DNA of 64,000 nucleotides from Clostridiales bacterium (GTDB taxonomy: Bacteria > Bacillota > Clostridia > Oscillospirales > CAG-272), in the NCBI GenBank assembly GCA_012727435.1, contig JAAYHB010000021.1, positions 311,918 to 375,917 of the forward strand, in the 5' to 3' direction. The notes below the pieces were generated by a model, which saw only the letters and a list, made by a program, of their open reading frames with translations, ran no database searches and was not told the origin of the DNA. The position numbers were made by a program, and so were the translations under genes. Positions 27,422-36,639 of this stretch are shown here, in pieces. Each line of letters starts with the position of its first letter. The first letter of the stretch is position 1.

Positions 27422-28504
27422 TTATTCCCCGACAACTTCAAAGCCTACCGGGTTTCCGGGGAGCCTGCGGCAGAGCTTTACCGTGCAGGTAAAGAGCTGC
27501 TCGGGGGGCGGCGTTCTGCCGTTGTAGGACATGTAAAAATATCCGTCGCCGAGCGAGCACATTCCGGTCTGGCCGCAGGGGTAGGTTATCCCCCAAATGC
27601 CGCTTTTCTCATGGAACACGCCTTCGGGCTTGAGCGAGAGCAGAAGCCCGCGCTCGCCGTCTCTGTCTTTAAGTTCACCCTCGCGCGGCGGCACCGAGCC
27701 GTCGATTATGAACATGGGATAGTTGGGGAATTCGGGCTTCTTCCCGACATAAACCGCTGCATACCAGTCGCCGGTGTAGGCGTCATATTCAAGATTCTGA
27801 ATTCCCCAGGAGGTGTTTCCGGTAAACAGGAAATACTTGTTATCGGCTTCCGGTCCCGAGTGGTGCGGGAAGCCCTGCACAAGCGGCTGTTCGTATTTTT
27901 CGAAGGTGCGCCAGTCGTACTGCAGAATAATCTGATGGTCGTTGCCGACACGGTTCGGCTCGCCGTAAATCCCGTATGCGACCATTAGCATTTTTGGGCT
28001 GTCCTTTGCCGTGCCGAATACCGGACCGAAGGAAATGCCGTCGATTCCCGAGCAGCCGTAACGGTGGGGCAGGCCGTTCGGGTCGGCTGAACTATAATCG
28101 CGGACAACCTCGCCGAGATAAACTGCCGTCATTATGCCGTCGCGTTCGGCGTCCATGCCAACACGGTCGATTTTGTCCACGTCAAATATTGCCACATAAA
28201 AGGAGTCCTCCTCGGCGATAGTGACGCCGGTTCTTTTCATGACGCCCCTGCCTATGGAGTCGTGTTTCAGCTCAAGCGAGCCGTATACCCTACGGTCGGC
28301 GTCGTTGAAGGCCAGGCAACCGAGGTGGCCGTAAAGTCCGGTAACCGTGCCGACAACCCTGCCATTGAGGTCGGCTTTTACCAGCACGGTTGTGTACGAA
28401 AAGTATATATACTTCCTTTCACAATCAACCGCAATTCCTTGAACATGTCCGTTTGTCCATGCCCCGCCGTCGATTTCCCGCGGTAAATTCATCGGTTTTT
28501 TCAT
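27422..28504 (-). CDS. Uncharacterised beta-propeller-like protein
   Basis: IAVDCERKYIYFSYTTVLVKADLNGRVVGTVTGLYGHLGCLAFND repeated-strand pattern; downstream of the sugar isomerase genes on the same side. Confidence 0.6.
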   Translation of the reverse strand: MKKPMNLPREIDGGAWTNGHVQGIAVDCERKYIYFSYTTVLVKADLNGRVVGTVTGLYGHLGCLAFNDADRRVYGSLELKHDSIGRGVMKRTGVTIAEEDSFYVAIFDVDKIDRVGMDAERDGIMTAVYLGEVVRDYSSADPNGLPHRYGCSGIDGISFGPVFGTAKDSPKMLMVAYGIYGEPNRVGNDHQIILQYDWRTFEKYEQPLVQGFPHHSGPEADNKYFLFTGNTSWGIQNLEYDAYTGDWYAAVYVGKKPEFPNYPMFIIDGSVPPREGELKDRDGERGLLLSLKPEGVFHEKSGIWGITYPCGQTGMCSLGDGYFYMSYNGRTPPPEQLFTCTVKLCRRLPGNPVGFEVVGE

Positions 28505-28604
28505 TTTTGTCGTTTCTCCGGTAAAATATAATATAATCGGAATATATTATACCAGAAACCTGAAAAAATAAAAGGGTCCCCGCAAAAAAAAACCGTTTTT
28601 CAAA

Positions 28605-28640
28605 CGAGAAGAGCGGACCCGTCCGGGTCCGCTCTTCTCG
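28605..28640 (-). terminator. Terminator of the M23 peptidase gene
   Basis: CGAGAAGAGCGGACCC-gtcc-GGGTCCGCTCTTCTCG, 16-bp perfect stem. Confidence 0.8.
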
Positions 28641-28655
28641 CTTTACCGTGCCCCC

Positions 28656-29414
28656 TCAGCCCTCATAAACCTTGTCGACAGTGAGTGAGGCGATTGCCGC
28701 CTGATCAAAATAATCAAGAGGATTGACCTGCACCCCGTTTACTGTCATTTCGAGGTGCAGATGAGGTCCCTGGGCAACCTCAACCATCGCGCTCTCGCCC
28801 ACAAAGGCGATAAGCTGCCCGGCGCGCACGGACACCCCCTCGGCTATCCCCTCGGCCGGGGTCTCACCGAGGTTGCGATAAATCGTGTAGGTGTCCTCGC
28901 CGTGCTTGATGGAGATGCAGTAGCCCATTTTCACGTCCTCCCAGATCTGGGACACCACCCCGTCGGCCGCGGCGTAAACCGGCGCGTTAGCCTCGGTGGC
29001 GATGTCGACGCCGAGATGAACCCTGTAGTCCCGCATGGTTATCGACCAGACCTGCAGGTTTTCGTCATGGTATGCAACAAGTGTGCCGCTGCAGGGAAGC
29101 GACAGCGTTACCACATCATCACCCGCATTGGCGGCGTTTGTATCAGGCGGATTGTCCACAGGCCCCACGGTGGTCTCGGGCGGGTTTGTAACCGGCGCGG
29201 TGGTTTCGGGTGTTCTGGTAGTCTCCTGTGTCTCGGTGTATGAGGAGGTTATCTCGTCGGTCTCGGTTTCCGATACCTTCTTTTTTGCCCTGTTTGCGGC
29301 AACAGTTATCGCGATGATGACGGCGAGCGCCACAAGCAGTGTGATGGCGGTGATGTAAACGACACGGTTGGGCTTGAATTTTTTGAAGATGCCTTTTGAT
29401 TTGTTGTTCTCCAT
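28656..29414 (-). CDS. M23/LytM family peptidase, membrane-anchored, Thr-rich linker (SpoIIQ-like candidate)
   Basis: Single TM then ETQETTRTPETTAPVT linker; HLGVDIAT and GPHLHLEM LytM motifs. Confidence 0.85.
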   Translation of the reverse strand: MENNKSKGIFKKFKPNRVVYITAITLLVALAVIIAITVAANRAKKKVSETETDEITSSYTETQETTRTPETTAPVTNPPETTVGPVDNPPDTNAANAGDDVVTLSLPCSGTLVAYHDENLQVWSITMRDYRVHLGVDIATEANAPVYAAADGVVSQIWEDVKMGYCISIKHGEDTYTIYRNLGETPAEGIAEGVSVRAGQLIAFVGESAMVEVAQGPHLHLEMTVNGVQVNPLDYFDQAAIASLTVDKVYEG

Positions 29415-29650
29415 TGTTATTGCTCCTTTTGAGGTTTTCATCTATATTTTTGCCTATTGGGGACTGTTTATTCAAATAATGTAAAAATAATCCGGATTTT
29501 TCGGTTTTGCCGACCTGAAGCAAAAAAGCCCGCCGGCAAAAACCTGCGGGCAGGACAAATTTCACCTTGTTGCTTGTAATCAGGGGGCGTCTGATGTATA
29601 ATAATGCTGTCAATTACTGCCCGCGCCTGCGGGCGGCACGGAGAGTTTAT

Positions 29651-31039
29651 ATGAAACACATTGATATAGCAGAGCTGCTCGGCGCGCCCGGGAAGTATTA
29701 CGACAAGGATGTCACGGTCTGCGGCTGGGTTCGGAACCTGCGGGATTCGAGTAATGTCCGCTTTCTCGCCGTCAATGACGGCACCTCGCTGGCCCCGATT
29801 CAGGTTGTAATCGATAAAACCCGGCTTGCCCCCGAGGCATATGAGGCGATAAACAGTATCGGCTGCTCGCTCATGGTTAAAGGGAAAGCAGTGATTCCGG
29901 GCGGCGGCAAGGAAAAAATCGAAATCAGCGCCGATTCGCTGACCCTGCTCGGCGCCTGCCCTGCCGACGAATACCCGATTCAGCCCAAGCGCCACACCAT
30001 GGAGTTTCTGCGCACCCTGCCCCACCTGCGCGTGAGGACCAACATATTCAACGCCATGCTGCGGGTGCGTTCCGAGCTCTCGGCGGCAATTCATAAATAC
30101 TTTGGCGACCGTGGGTATGTCTACATCCACACTCCGATAATTACCGGCAGCGACTGCGAGGGCGCCGGCGAGATGTTCAGGGTGACCACTCAGCCCTGGG
30201 ATGCTGCCTATGATTCTGCCGAGGCCTACTTTGCCGACGATTTCTTCGGCAGAAAAGCCGGGCTGACGGTATCGGGTCAGCTTGAGGGCGAGGTTGCGGC
30301 TATGGCGATGGGGAAAATCTACACCTTCGGCCCTACCTTCCGCGCCGAGCACTCCTTCACGCCGCGTCACGCCGCCGAGTTCTGGCAGGTCGAGCCCGAG
30401 GTGGCCTTCGCCGAGCTTGAAGATATAATCGAGATTGCCGAGGAGATGATTAAGTTCATTATCGCGCGGGTCATGGAGAGATGTCCCGCCGAAATGGCGT
30501 TCTTTGATAAATTTGTCCAGCGCGGCTTAGTCGAAAAGCTCAACAATGTGGTGAATAACAAATTCGATATCATCACCTACACCGACGCGATTGAAATTCT
30601 GAAGAAGTCGGGGCGTAAATTTAATTATCCCGTCGAGTGGGGGCTTGACCTGCAGACCGAACACGAAAGGTATATCACCGAGGAAGTCTGCGGCCGCCCG
30701 GTGTTCATTACCCACTATCCGAAGCAAATAAAGGCCTTCTACATGAAGCAAAACCCCGACCGGAAGACCGTCGCCGCAACCGACCTTCTGGTGCCGGGCG
30801 TGGGCGAGATTATCGGCTGCAGCGAGCGCGAGTCCGACTATGATAAACTTCTCGCCGCCATGACCGAGCGGAAAATGAAAATCGAGGAGTATAAACATTA
30901 CCTTGACCTGCGGAGGTTCGGCAGCGTGCCGCACAGCGGATTCGGTCTGGGACTTGAGCGCATGCTTATGTATATCACCGGTATCGAAAATATCCGCGAC
31001 GTAATTCTCTATCCGCGAACCGCCAAGGACCTGAAATGA
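29651..31039 (+). CDS. asnS: Asparagine--tRNA ligase
   Basis: VTVCGWVRNLRDSSNVRFLAVNDGT OB fold; TFGPTFRAEHSFTPRHAAEFWQVEPE; GFGLGLERMLMYITGIENIRDVILYPRT. Confidence 0.96.
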   Translation: MKHIDIAELLGAPGKYYDKDVTVCGWVRNLRDSSNVRFLAVNDGTSLAPIQVVIDKTRLAPEAYEAINSIGCSLMVKGKAVIPGGGKEKIEISADSLTLLGACPADEYPIQPKRHTMEFLRTLPHLRVRTNIFNAMLRVRSELSAAIHKYFGDRGYVYIHTPIITGSDCEGAGEMFRVTTQPWDAAYDSAEAYFADDFFGRKAGLTVSGQLEGEVAAMAMGKIYTFGPTFRAEHSFTPRHAAEFWQVEPEVAFAELEDIIEIAEEMIKFIIARVMERCPAEMAFFDKFVQRGLVEKLNNVVNNKFDIITYTDAIEILKKSGRKFNYPVEWGLDLQTEHERYITEEVCGRPVFITHYPKQIKAFYMKQNPDRKTVAATDLLVPGVGEIIGCSERESDYDKLLAAMTERKMKIEEYKHYLDLRRFGSVPHSGFGLGLERMLMYITGIENIRDVILYPRTAKDLK

Positions 31040-31042
31040 TTC

Positions 31043-31137
31043 GGGCTCTGCCCTGCTTTTTGTGCAGGGCAGAGCCCCCTCACCCCTACTTTTAGGGCTT
31101 TTTGACTTGAGCGGAGGTTTGGGGGCGGAGCCCCAAA
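31043..31137. repeat. Stem-loop pair with the GGGGCGGAGCCCC module of the dispersed repeat family
   Basis: GGGCTCTGCCCTGC-tttttgt-GCAGGGCAGAGCCC (31043..31077) and TTTGGGGGC-gga-GCCCCAAA (31118..31137). Confidence 0.55.
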
Positions 31138-31204
31138 AGAAAAGCGTGATTTTGGAGTGGAGCTCCCGGCGATACAAAAAAAGGAAAGAAAATCCCGCTT
31201 CCGG

Positions 31205-31234
31205 TTGACAGCATTTGTCCGGGAGTGATATAAT
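31205..31234 (+). promoter_or_regulatory. Sigma-A type promoter
   Basis: TTGACA - 18 bp - TATAAT upstream of the SGNH gene. Confidence 0.75.
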
Positions 31235-31274
31235 TAATTGGCAAAAGTATAAAGAAAACCGAAAGGAAAAGACA

Positions 31275-32300
31275 ATGGCATCCGAAATCGAATTTTTTGA
31301 TGTCCGCGAGGAGCCCTTTGAAATATACGGGTTGCTTGAGCCCAAGGCCGGCCTCGTATTCAGAAGGTTGCCCGACTCACTTGGCACAAGCCCCAACAAA
31401 AACGTAAAGATGAACTATCTGTGCCCTGCCGGCGGACGGGTGAGGTTTTCGGCCTGCACAGGGCAGGTTGCAATCAAAGTGACGCTGCCGGATATCAGGG
31501 AATACGACCACATGCCCTCGACAAACATCTTCGGGTTTGACCTGTATATCGACACCGAGGGCGACAGCCGGTTTTACCGCTCCTTCAGGCCGGGCAAGCC
31601 TGCCACCGAATATGAAGCGGTTCTGAAACTTCCAGACAGCAGGCTGCGGTATTTTACTATCAATTTCCCGTCCTACAATCCGGTAAGCAGTCTTTATGTG
31701 GGGCTGGACGCGGGAGTGAAGCCGGGTCCCGGGTTGAAGTACCGCTCGCCTCTGCCGGTTGTGTATTATGGCAGCTCTATAACCCAAGGAGCCTGCGCCT
31801 CACACCCCGGCAACACATATCCAGCGATTATCAGCCGGAGGATGAACCTTGACTACCTGAATTTCGGTTTTTCGGGCGGCGCACTCGGTGAGGAGGAGAT
31901 TGCGAGGTATCTGGCGTCGCTCGATATGCTGGCCTTTGTTTCGGATTACGACCACAACGCGCCGGACGCCGGGCATCTTGCCAGCACGCATTTTCGACTC
32001 TACAGCATCATCCGGGAACGACACCCCGATATCCCGTACATCATGCTCTCGCGCCCCGGTTTCACCTATAATATCAGCGACAGTATAGCCCGGCGCGACG
32101 TGATAATAGATTCCTTCAGACGCGCCCGTGAGCTGGGCGATAAAAATGTTTATTACATTGACGGCGAGGGCATATTCCGCGGGCCGGATGAGGATCTATG
32201 CACTGTCGACGGGACCCACCCGACCGACGTCGGTTTTCTCAAAATCGCCGACGCCCTCCACCGGATCCTGGTCCGTGCCCTGAGAAATTGCAATTTCTAA
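31275..32300 (+). CDS. SGNH/GDSL hydrolase with N-terminal GxDLY domain
   Basis: GFDLYIDTEGDSRFYRSF; YYGSSITQGACASHPGNTYPAII; VDGTHPTDVGF. Confidence 0.9.
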   Translation: MASEIEFFDVREEPFEIYGLLEPKAGLVFRRLPDSLGTSPNKNVKMNYLCPAGGRVRFSACTGQVAIKVTLPDIREYDHMPSTNIFGFDLYIDTEGDSRFYRSFRPGKPATEYEAVLKLPDSRLRYFTINFPSYNPVSSLYVGLDAGVKPGPGLKYRSPLPVVYYGSSITQGACASHPGNTYPAIISRRMNLDYLNFGFSGGALGEEEIARYLASLDMLAFVSDYDHNAPDAGHLASTHFRLYSIIRERHPDIPYIMLSRPGFTYNISDSIARRDVIIDSFRRARELGDKNVYYIDGEGIFRGPDEDLCTVDGTHPTDVGFLKIADALHRILVRALRNCNF

Positions 32301-32350
32301 GTTCCGGTCCGGATTGCCATCACACAGTTAAATCAAGCGAGGAGTAAGTC

Positions 32351-33451
32351 ATGAGCGCTGAGGACATAAAAAAAGAAGCCTATGTCGAGGTAGACCGCAA
32401 CATGCTGGTCGAGACCACCATAAAGGAGCCTGATGTTGTCTTTTACGATGTGAGAAAGCCCCCGTTTGAGCTCTACGGGTTTTACGACCCGTACGGGCAG
32501 GAGCTCTTCCGTCGGCTGCCGCAGGAGGTCGCCGAGGCGACCAGCCCGTCGGTTGCAAGGCTGGCGCGCGAGTCGACCGGAGGCCGAGTCCGCTTTTCAA
32601 CAGACTCGGCCTATATTGCAATCAAGGTTGAGCTGGGGCCATATAGGCGCAGCTCACATATGTCGCTCTGCAACACCGCCGGATTTGACCTTTACGAAGA
32701 TACCGCTACCGACAGCCGGTTCATAAAGCCCTTTCTGCCGCCCTATAATTTTGAGAATGACTACGAGCAGATAATTCAGCTCGGCTCACGCAAAATGCGC
32801 AGCTTCACCATAAATTTCCCGGTTCACGCGCCGGTAAAGAACCTTTATATCGGCCTGCAGGCCGACGCCGCGCTCGGCAAGGGTAAAAAACACTCAAACA
32901 GCGAGCCTGTTGTCTTCTATGGCAGCTCTATCGTGCACGGCACCGCCGCCTCGCGCCCGGGGCTGACTTACGAGAATATCATCTCGCGCAGGCTTAATCT
33001 TGATTATATCAACCTCGGCTTTTCAGGCAATGCCAAGGGGGAACCGGTACTTATCGAGTATATCTCGAGGCTTAAAATGTCGATTTTTGTCTGCGACTAC
33101 GACCACAACGCACCTGATGTCGAGTTTTTGCGCGCCACGCACCAGAATGTCTACGATATTTTCCGGAAAAAGCAGCCCGACACGCCGTTTATTATGATTT
33201 CGCGGCCGAATGTGGCTACCAACCCGAATCAGTTTGCCGAGCGGCGCGACGTGATAATCGACACCTACCGCCACGCCCTCTCGCTCGGGGACAAAAACGT
33301 GTATTACATTGACGGTGAGTCCTTTTTCCTCGGCAAATATGAGAACGAGTGCACAATGGATGGCGTGCATCCCAACGACCTCGGCTTTACGCTTATGGCC
33401 GACGGTATTGAGAGCACAATCCGGCGCATTCTCGGCAGGGACTGTATATGA
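32351..33451 (+). CDS. SGNH/GDSL hydrolase with N-terminal GxDLY domain (tandem paralogue)
   Basis: GFDLYEDTATDSRFIKPF; FYGSSIVHGTAASRPGLTYENII; MDGVHPNDLGF. Confidence 0.9.
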   Translation: MSAEDIKKEAYVEVDRNMLVETTIKEPDVVFYDVRKPPFELYGFYDPYGQELFRRLPQEVAEATSPSVARLARESTGGRVRFSTDSAYIAIKVELGPYRRSSHMSLCNTAGFDLYEDTATDSRFIKPFLPPYNFENDYEQIIQLGSRKMRSFTINFPVHAPVKNLYIGLQADAALGKGKKHSNSEPVVFYGSSIVHGTAASRPGLTYENIISRRLNLDYINLGFSGNAKGEPVLIEYISRLKMSIFVCDYDHNAPDVEFLRATHQNVYDIFRKKQPDTPFIMISRPNVATNPNQFAERRDVIIDTYRHALSLGDKNVYYIDGESFFLGKYENECTMDGVHPNDLGFTLMADGIESTIRRILGRDCI

Positions 33452-33837
33452 GGGCGGCCGAGTCTGCCGATGCCTCGGCGCTTGCATATCTCGGAGATGC
33501 GGTAATCGAACTCTGGGTGCGGGAGCGGCTGGTCAGAGCCGGTGTGTGCGGCCCGCGCGAGCTTCATGAGCAGGCAAAGGGATATGTCACGGCCCCCGCG
33601 CAGGCTGCAGCGATGAAGCGGATACTCCCTTTGCTTGATGATGAGGAGAATATGGTGTTTCACCGCGGGCGGAATACCGGACATACAAGCCTGCCGAAGA
33701 ACTCCACCGCCGCTGAATACCGCGCGGCGTCTGGTATGGAAGCGCTTTTCGGCTGGCTGTACCTTTCGGGGCGCGATGAAAGGATTGCAGAGCTGCTTGA
33801 AACCGGTTATAAAATACAAAATACGGTACACACCTGA
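33448..33837 (+). CDS. mrnC: Mini-ribonuclease III
   Basis: ALAYLGDAVIELWVRERLV, FHRGRNTGHTSLPKNSTAAEYRAASGMEALFGWLYLSG. Confidence 0.93.
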   Translation: MRAAESADASALAYLGDAVIELWVRERLVRAGVCGPRELHEQAKGYVTAPAQAAAMKRILPLLDDEENMVFHRGRNTGHTSLPKNSTAAEYRAASGMEALFGWLYLSGRDERIAELLETGYKIQNTVHT

Positions 33838-33914
33838 GTTTTAACAAATATTTAAGCCGCGGGCAGCATAGCCCGCGGCTGTCATTGTATGTTTGAGAGT
33901 TTTTTTATTCTTAG

Positions 33915-34013
33915 GAAGTTTTTGGGATTCTCAAGGAACTTTTTTTCAAAAAAGCTTCTTGAGCGGGGGTTCGGGGGCGGCGCCACGCAACCGGGGTGTG
34001 GGGCGGAGCCCCA
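33915..34013 (-). repeat. Dispersed two-module stem-loop repeat, copy 3
   Basis: GAAGTTTTTGGGATT-CTCAAGGAACTTTTTT..AAAAAAGCTTCTTGAG-CGGGGGTTCGGGGGCGGCGCC..GTGGGGCGGAGCCCCAC. Confidence 0.8.
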
Positions 34014-34018
34014 CATAA

Positions 34019-36046
34019 TTAATGTTGCGTTTGGTCGGGCAGGGGATTGTTCTGTCCGGAGATTTCGGAATCGCTGCCGCCCAGAGCAAGCTGCTCGGCG
34101 TCGCGCCGGGCTTTTTCGCGGTTTGCCTCGGCCCGCTTGCGCTTCTTCTCGTCGGCGATTGCCTCGAGCTCCTCGAACGTCGGGTCGCCCTCCATAGCGC
34201 ATTTGAACTGGTCGGCATCCATGACCTCGTTTTTAATGAGGAATTCGGCTATGAATTTGAGCTTTTCGATATTTTCGGTCAAGAGTTTTTTAGCGCGCTC
34301 GTAAGCTTCGGTGATAATGCGGTGGATTTCAGCATCAATTTTCGAGGCGACGGCTTCGGAGATGCTGTTGGTGTCGACAAACGACTTGCCGAGGAAGACC
34401 TCGCCGTGGGTGTTTGAATAATTTATCGGCCCGATGATGTCGCTCATGCCGAGCTGTGTCACCATCCGGCGCGCTATATCGGTAGCCTTTTCTATGTCGT
34501 TTGCGGCGCCGCCCGAGAAGTTGCCGAACATGATTTCCTCGGCCGCCCTGCCGCCGAGCAATTCGCAGATGCGCTCGTGCAGCTCATCGCGGTATACGCT
34601 GAACCGGTCCTCTTCGGGCACAATCAGGGTATATCCCAGCGCCCTGCCGCTCGGGATAATGGATATCTGGTGCACCGGGTCAAGATGGGGCAGCAGGTAA
34701 GCGAGAATTGCGTGGCCGGCCTCGTGAAAAGCGGTATTGCGCTTTTCGGTCTCGCTCATGCGCCGTGACTTTTTCTTGGAGCCGACCAAAACCTTCAGGA
34801 AGGCGTCCTCAATGTCGCTGCTGTCAATGAGGTTCTTGCCCCGCCTGGCGGCAAGCAGCGCCGCTTCGTTGAGCAGGTTTTCAAGGTCGGCGCCGGTAAA
34901 CCCGGCGGTGGTCTGCGCCACCTTTGCCAGGTCGACATCAGGGCCGAGCGGCTTGTTGCGGGCATGAACCTTCAGGATCTCCTCGCGCCCTTTGATGTCG
35001 GGGTAATTCATTGTCACCTGCCGGTCAAAGCGCCCGGGGCGAAGCAGCGCGGGGTCGAGTATGTCAGGGCGGTTGGTCGCGGCAATCACAATTATGCCGT
35101 CGTTGGTGCCGAATCCGTCCATCTCGACGAGCAGCTGGTTTAAGGTCTGCTCGCGCTCGTCGTGTCCGCCGCCAAGGCCTGCGCCGCGGTGGCGCCCGAC
35201 GGCGTCAATTTCATCTATGAATACTATCGAGGCCGGTGCCTTGCGGGCGGTTTCAAACAGGTCGCGTACGCGCGAGGCGCCGACACCGACATACATTTCG
35301 ACAAAGTCGGACCCCGATATCGAGAAGAAGGGAACCCCGGCCTCGCCGGCGACCGCCTTTGCTAACAGTGTCTTGCCGGTTCCCGGAGGACCGACCAAAA
35401 GAACGCCGTGGGGAATTTTCGCGCCAAGCCTAGAGAACTTCGCGGGATCTTTGAGGTAGGCAACGATTTCCTCAAGCTCGGCCTTTTCCTCGTCCGCGCC
35501 GGCCACGTCTTTGAAGGTCTTGCGGTCCCTGTCGTTGGGGCTTGGCATCTTGACTCTTGCCTTGCCGAAGGAGCTGATTTTGCTGCCCTTCCCGCCGGCT
35601 GCCTGGTTGAGCGCATAAAACCAAAGGGCGACAAAGACAATAAGCACAATGACATAAGGCAGGAAGCTGACCCACCACGGCCATACGGTGGGCGGCTCAA
35701 AATCATATGACTCAATGTTTTTATTGTTGATATAATATTCCGACAGGTCGGTATGGAAGAGCTCAAGGCTCTGCAACCGGTATCCGACAAACTTGGTAGG
35801 ATTTATGATTTTTCCGTCGGAGTCATAAACAAACTCGCCGTCCTTGCCGAGGTCATAAACTTCCATCTCAAGATAATTGGTGTTAGAAACGGTAAAGGAT
35901 TTCACCTGGTCGTTTTTGAAGTACCCGACGATGTCGTCGTACTTTACCGGTTCGACCTCTGTAGACGAAAAAAAGTGAGATACGACCAGTATAATGACGA
36001 CAATGACGGCAAGATAAACCAGTATTGTTTTGACGGTACTTTTCAT
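34019..36046 (-). CDS. ftsH: ATP-dependent zinc metalloprotease FtsH
   Basis: [59 protein letters not shown]. Confidence 0.97.
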   Translation of the reverse strand: MKSTVKTILVYLAVIVVIILVVSHFFSSTEVEPVKYDDIVGYFKNDQVKSFTVSNTNYLEMEVYDLGKDGEFVYDSDGKIINPTKFVGYRLQSLELFHTDLSEYYINNKNIESYDFEPPTVWPWWVSFLPYVIVLIVFVALWFYALNQAAGGKGSKISSFGKARVKMPSPNDRDRKTFKDVAGADEEKAELEEIVAYLKDPAKFSRLGAKIPHGVLLVGPPGTGKTLLAKAVAGEAGVPFFSISGSDFVEMYVGVGASRVRDLFETARKAPASIVFIDEIDAVGRHRGAGLGGGHDEREQTLNQLLVEMDGFGTNDGIIVIAATNRPDILDPALLRPGRFDRQVTMNYPDIKGREEILKVHARNKPLGPDVDLAKVAQTTAGFTGADLENLLNEAALLAARRGKNLIDSSDIEDAFLKVLVGSKKKSRRMSETEKRNTAFHEAGHAILAYLLPHLDPVHQISIIPSGRALGYTLIVPEEDRFSVYRDELHERICELLGGRAAEEIMFGNFSGGAANDIEKATDIARRMVTQLGMSDIIGPINYSNTHGEVFLGKSFVDTNSISEAVASKIDAEIHRIITEAYERAKKLLTENIEKLKFIAEFLIKNEVMDADQFKCAMEGDPTFEELEAIADEKKRKRAEANREKARRDAEQLALGGSDSEISGQNNPLPDQTQH

Positions 36047-36639
36047 TTTGTTGTTGGGTTCCCTTTCATAATTGACATTGACGGTCTTTCGGGGGCGCTG
36101 TATACTTCGGGCTTCAGCACCCCGATAAAAGGAAGGTTGCGGTATTTTTCATTATAGTCAAGCCCGAATCCTACAACGAATTTATCCGGGATAACGGTTC
36201 CGGTGTAGTCGGGCTCAAAGGGGACTTCGCGGCGCTCGGGCTTGTCGAGCAGCGTGCAGGACCTGACGCTGCGCGCCCCACGCTCGTTGAGCAGTTTGGT
36301 GAGGCTGCTGAGCGTGTGGCCGCTGTCGATTATGTCCTCGACAATCAACAGGTCAAGTTCCGAGATATCGGGGCGGTAGAAGTCAAGCAGTATTCTGACA
36401 TTTCCGGAGCTGACGGTCCCCGCGCCGTATGAGGACACCCTCATGAACTCGATTTCGGCAGGTATTTTCAGCGCGGTCATAAGGGCCGCGGCGAACATCA
36501 CCGAACCTTTAAGGATTGATACCAGCACAAGACGCTTATCGGGCGCAGAATAATCCCGCTCGATCTCGGCGGCCAGCCGGGCTATTATCCTGTTAAGTTC
36601 CTTTTGACTTATCAGGACGCTTTCTATATCACTTTTCAT
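36043..36639 (-). CDS. hpt: Hypoxanthine phosphoribosyltransferase
   Basis: LLIVEDIIDSGHTLSSLTKLL, VVGFGLDYNEKYRNLPFIGVL; 4-nt overlaps on both sides. Confidence 0.95.
   Translation of the reverse strand: MKSDIESVLISQKELNRIIARLAAEIERDYSAPDKRLVLVSILKGSVMFAAALMTALKIPAEIEFMRVSSYGAGTVSSGNVRILLDFYRPDISELDLLIVEDIIDSGHTLSSLTKLLNERGARSVRSCTLLDKPERREVPFEPDYTGTVIPDKFVVGFGLDYNEKYRNLPFIGVLKPEVYSAPERPSMSIMKGNPTTK

Noticed and set aside
29468-30370. 300-aa minus-strand ORF
   Set aside because: Antisense to asnS, which is certain.
30527-31399. 290-aa minus-strand ORF
   Set aside because: Antisense to the asnS end, crosses a repeat region; no domain.
32349-32621. 90-aa minus-strand ORF at the start of the second SGNH gene
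   Set aside because: Antisense to a well-supported gene.
33882-34202. ORFs over the repeat downstream of ftsH (e.g. 33882..34202, 33889..34197, 33946..34218)
   Set aside because: They read through repeat copy 3 and the ftsH 3' end antisense or out of frame; products of repeat sequence, not genes.
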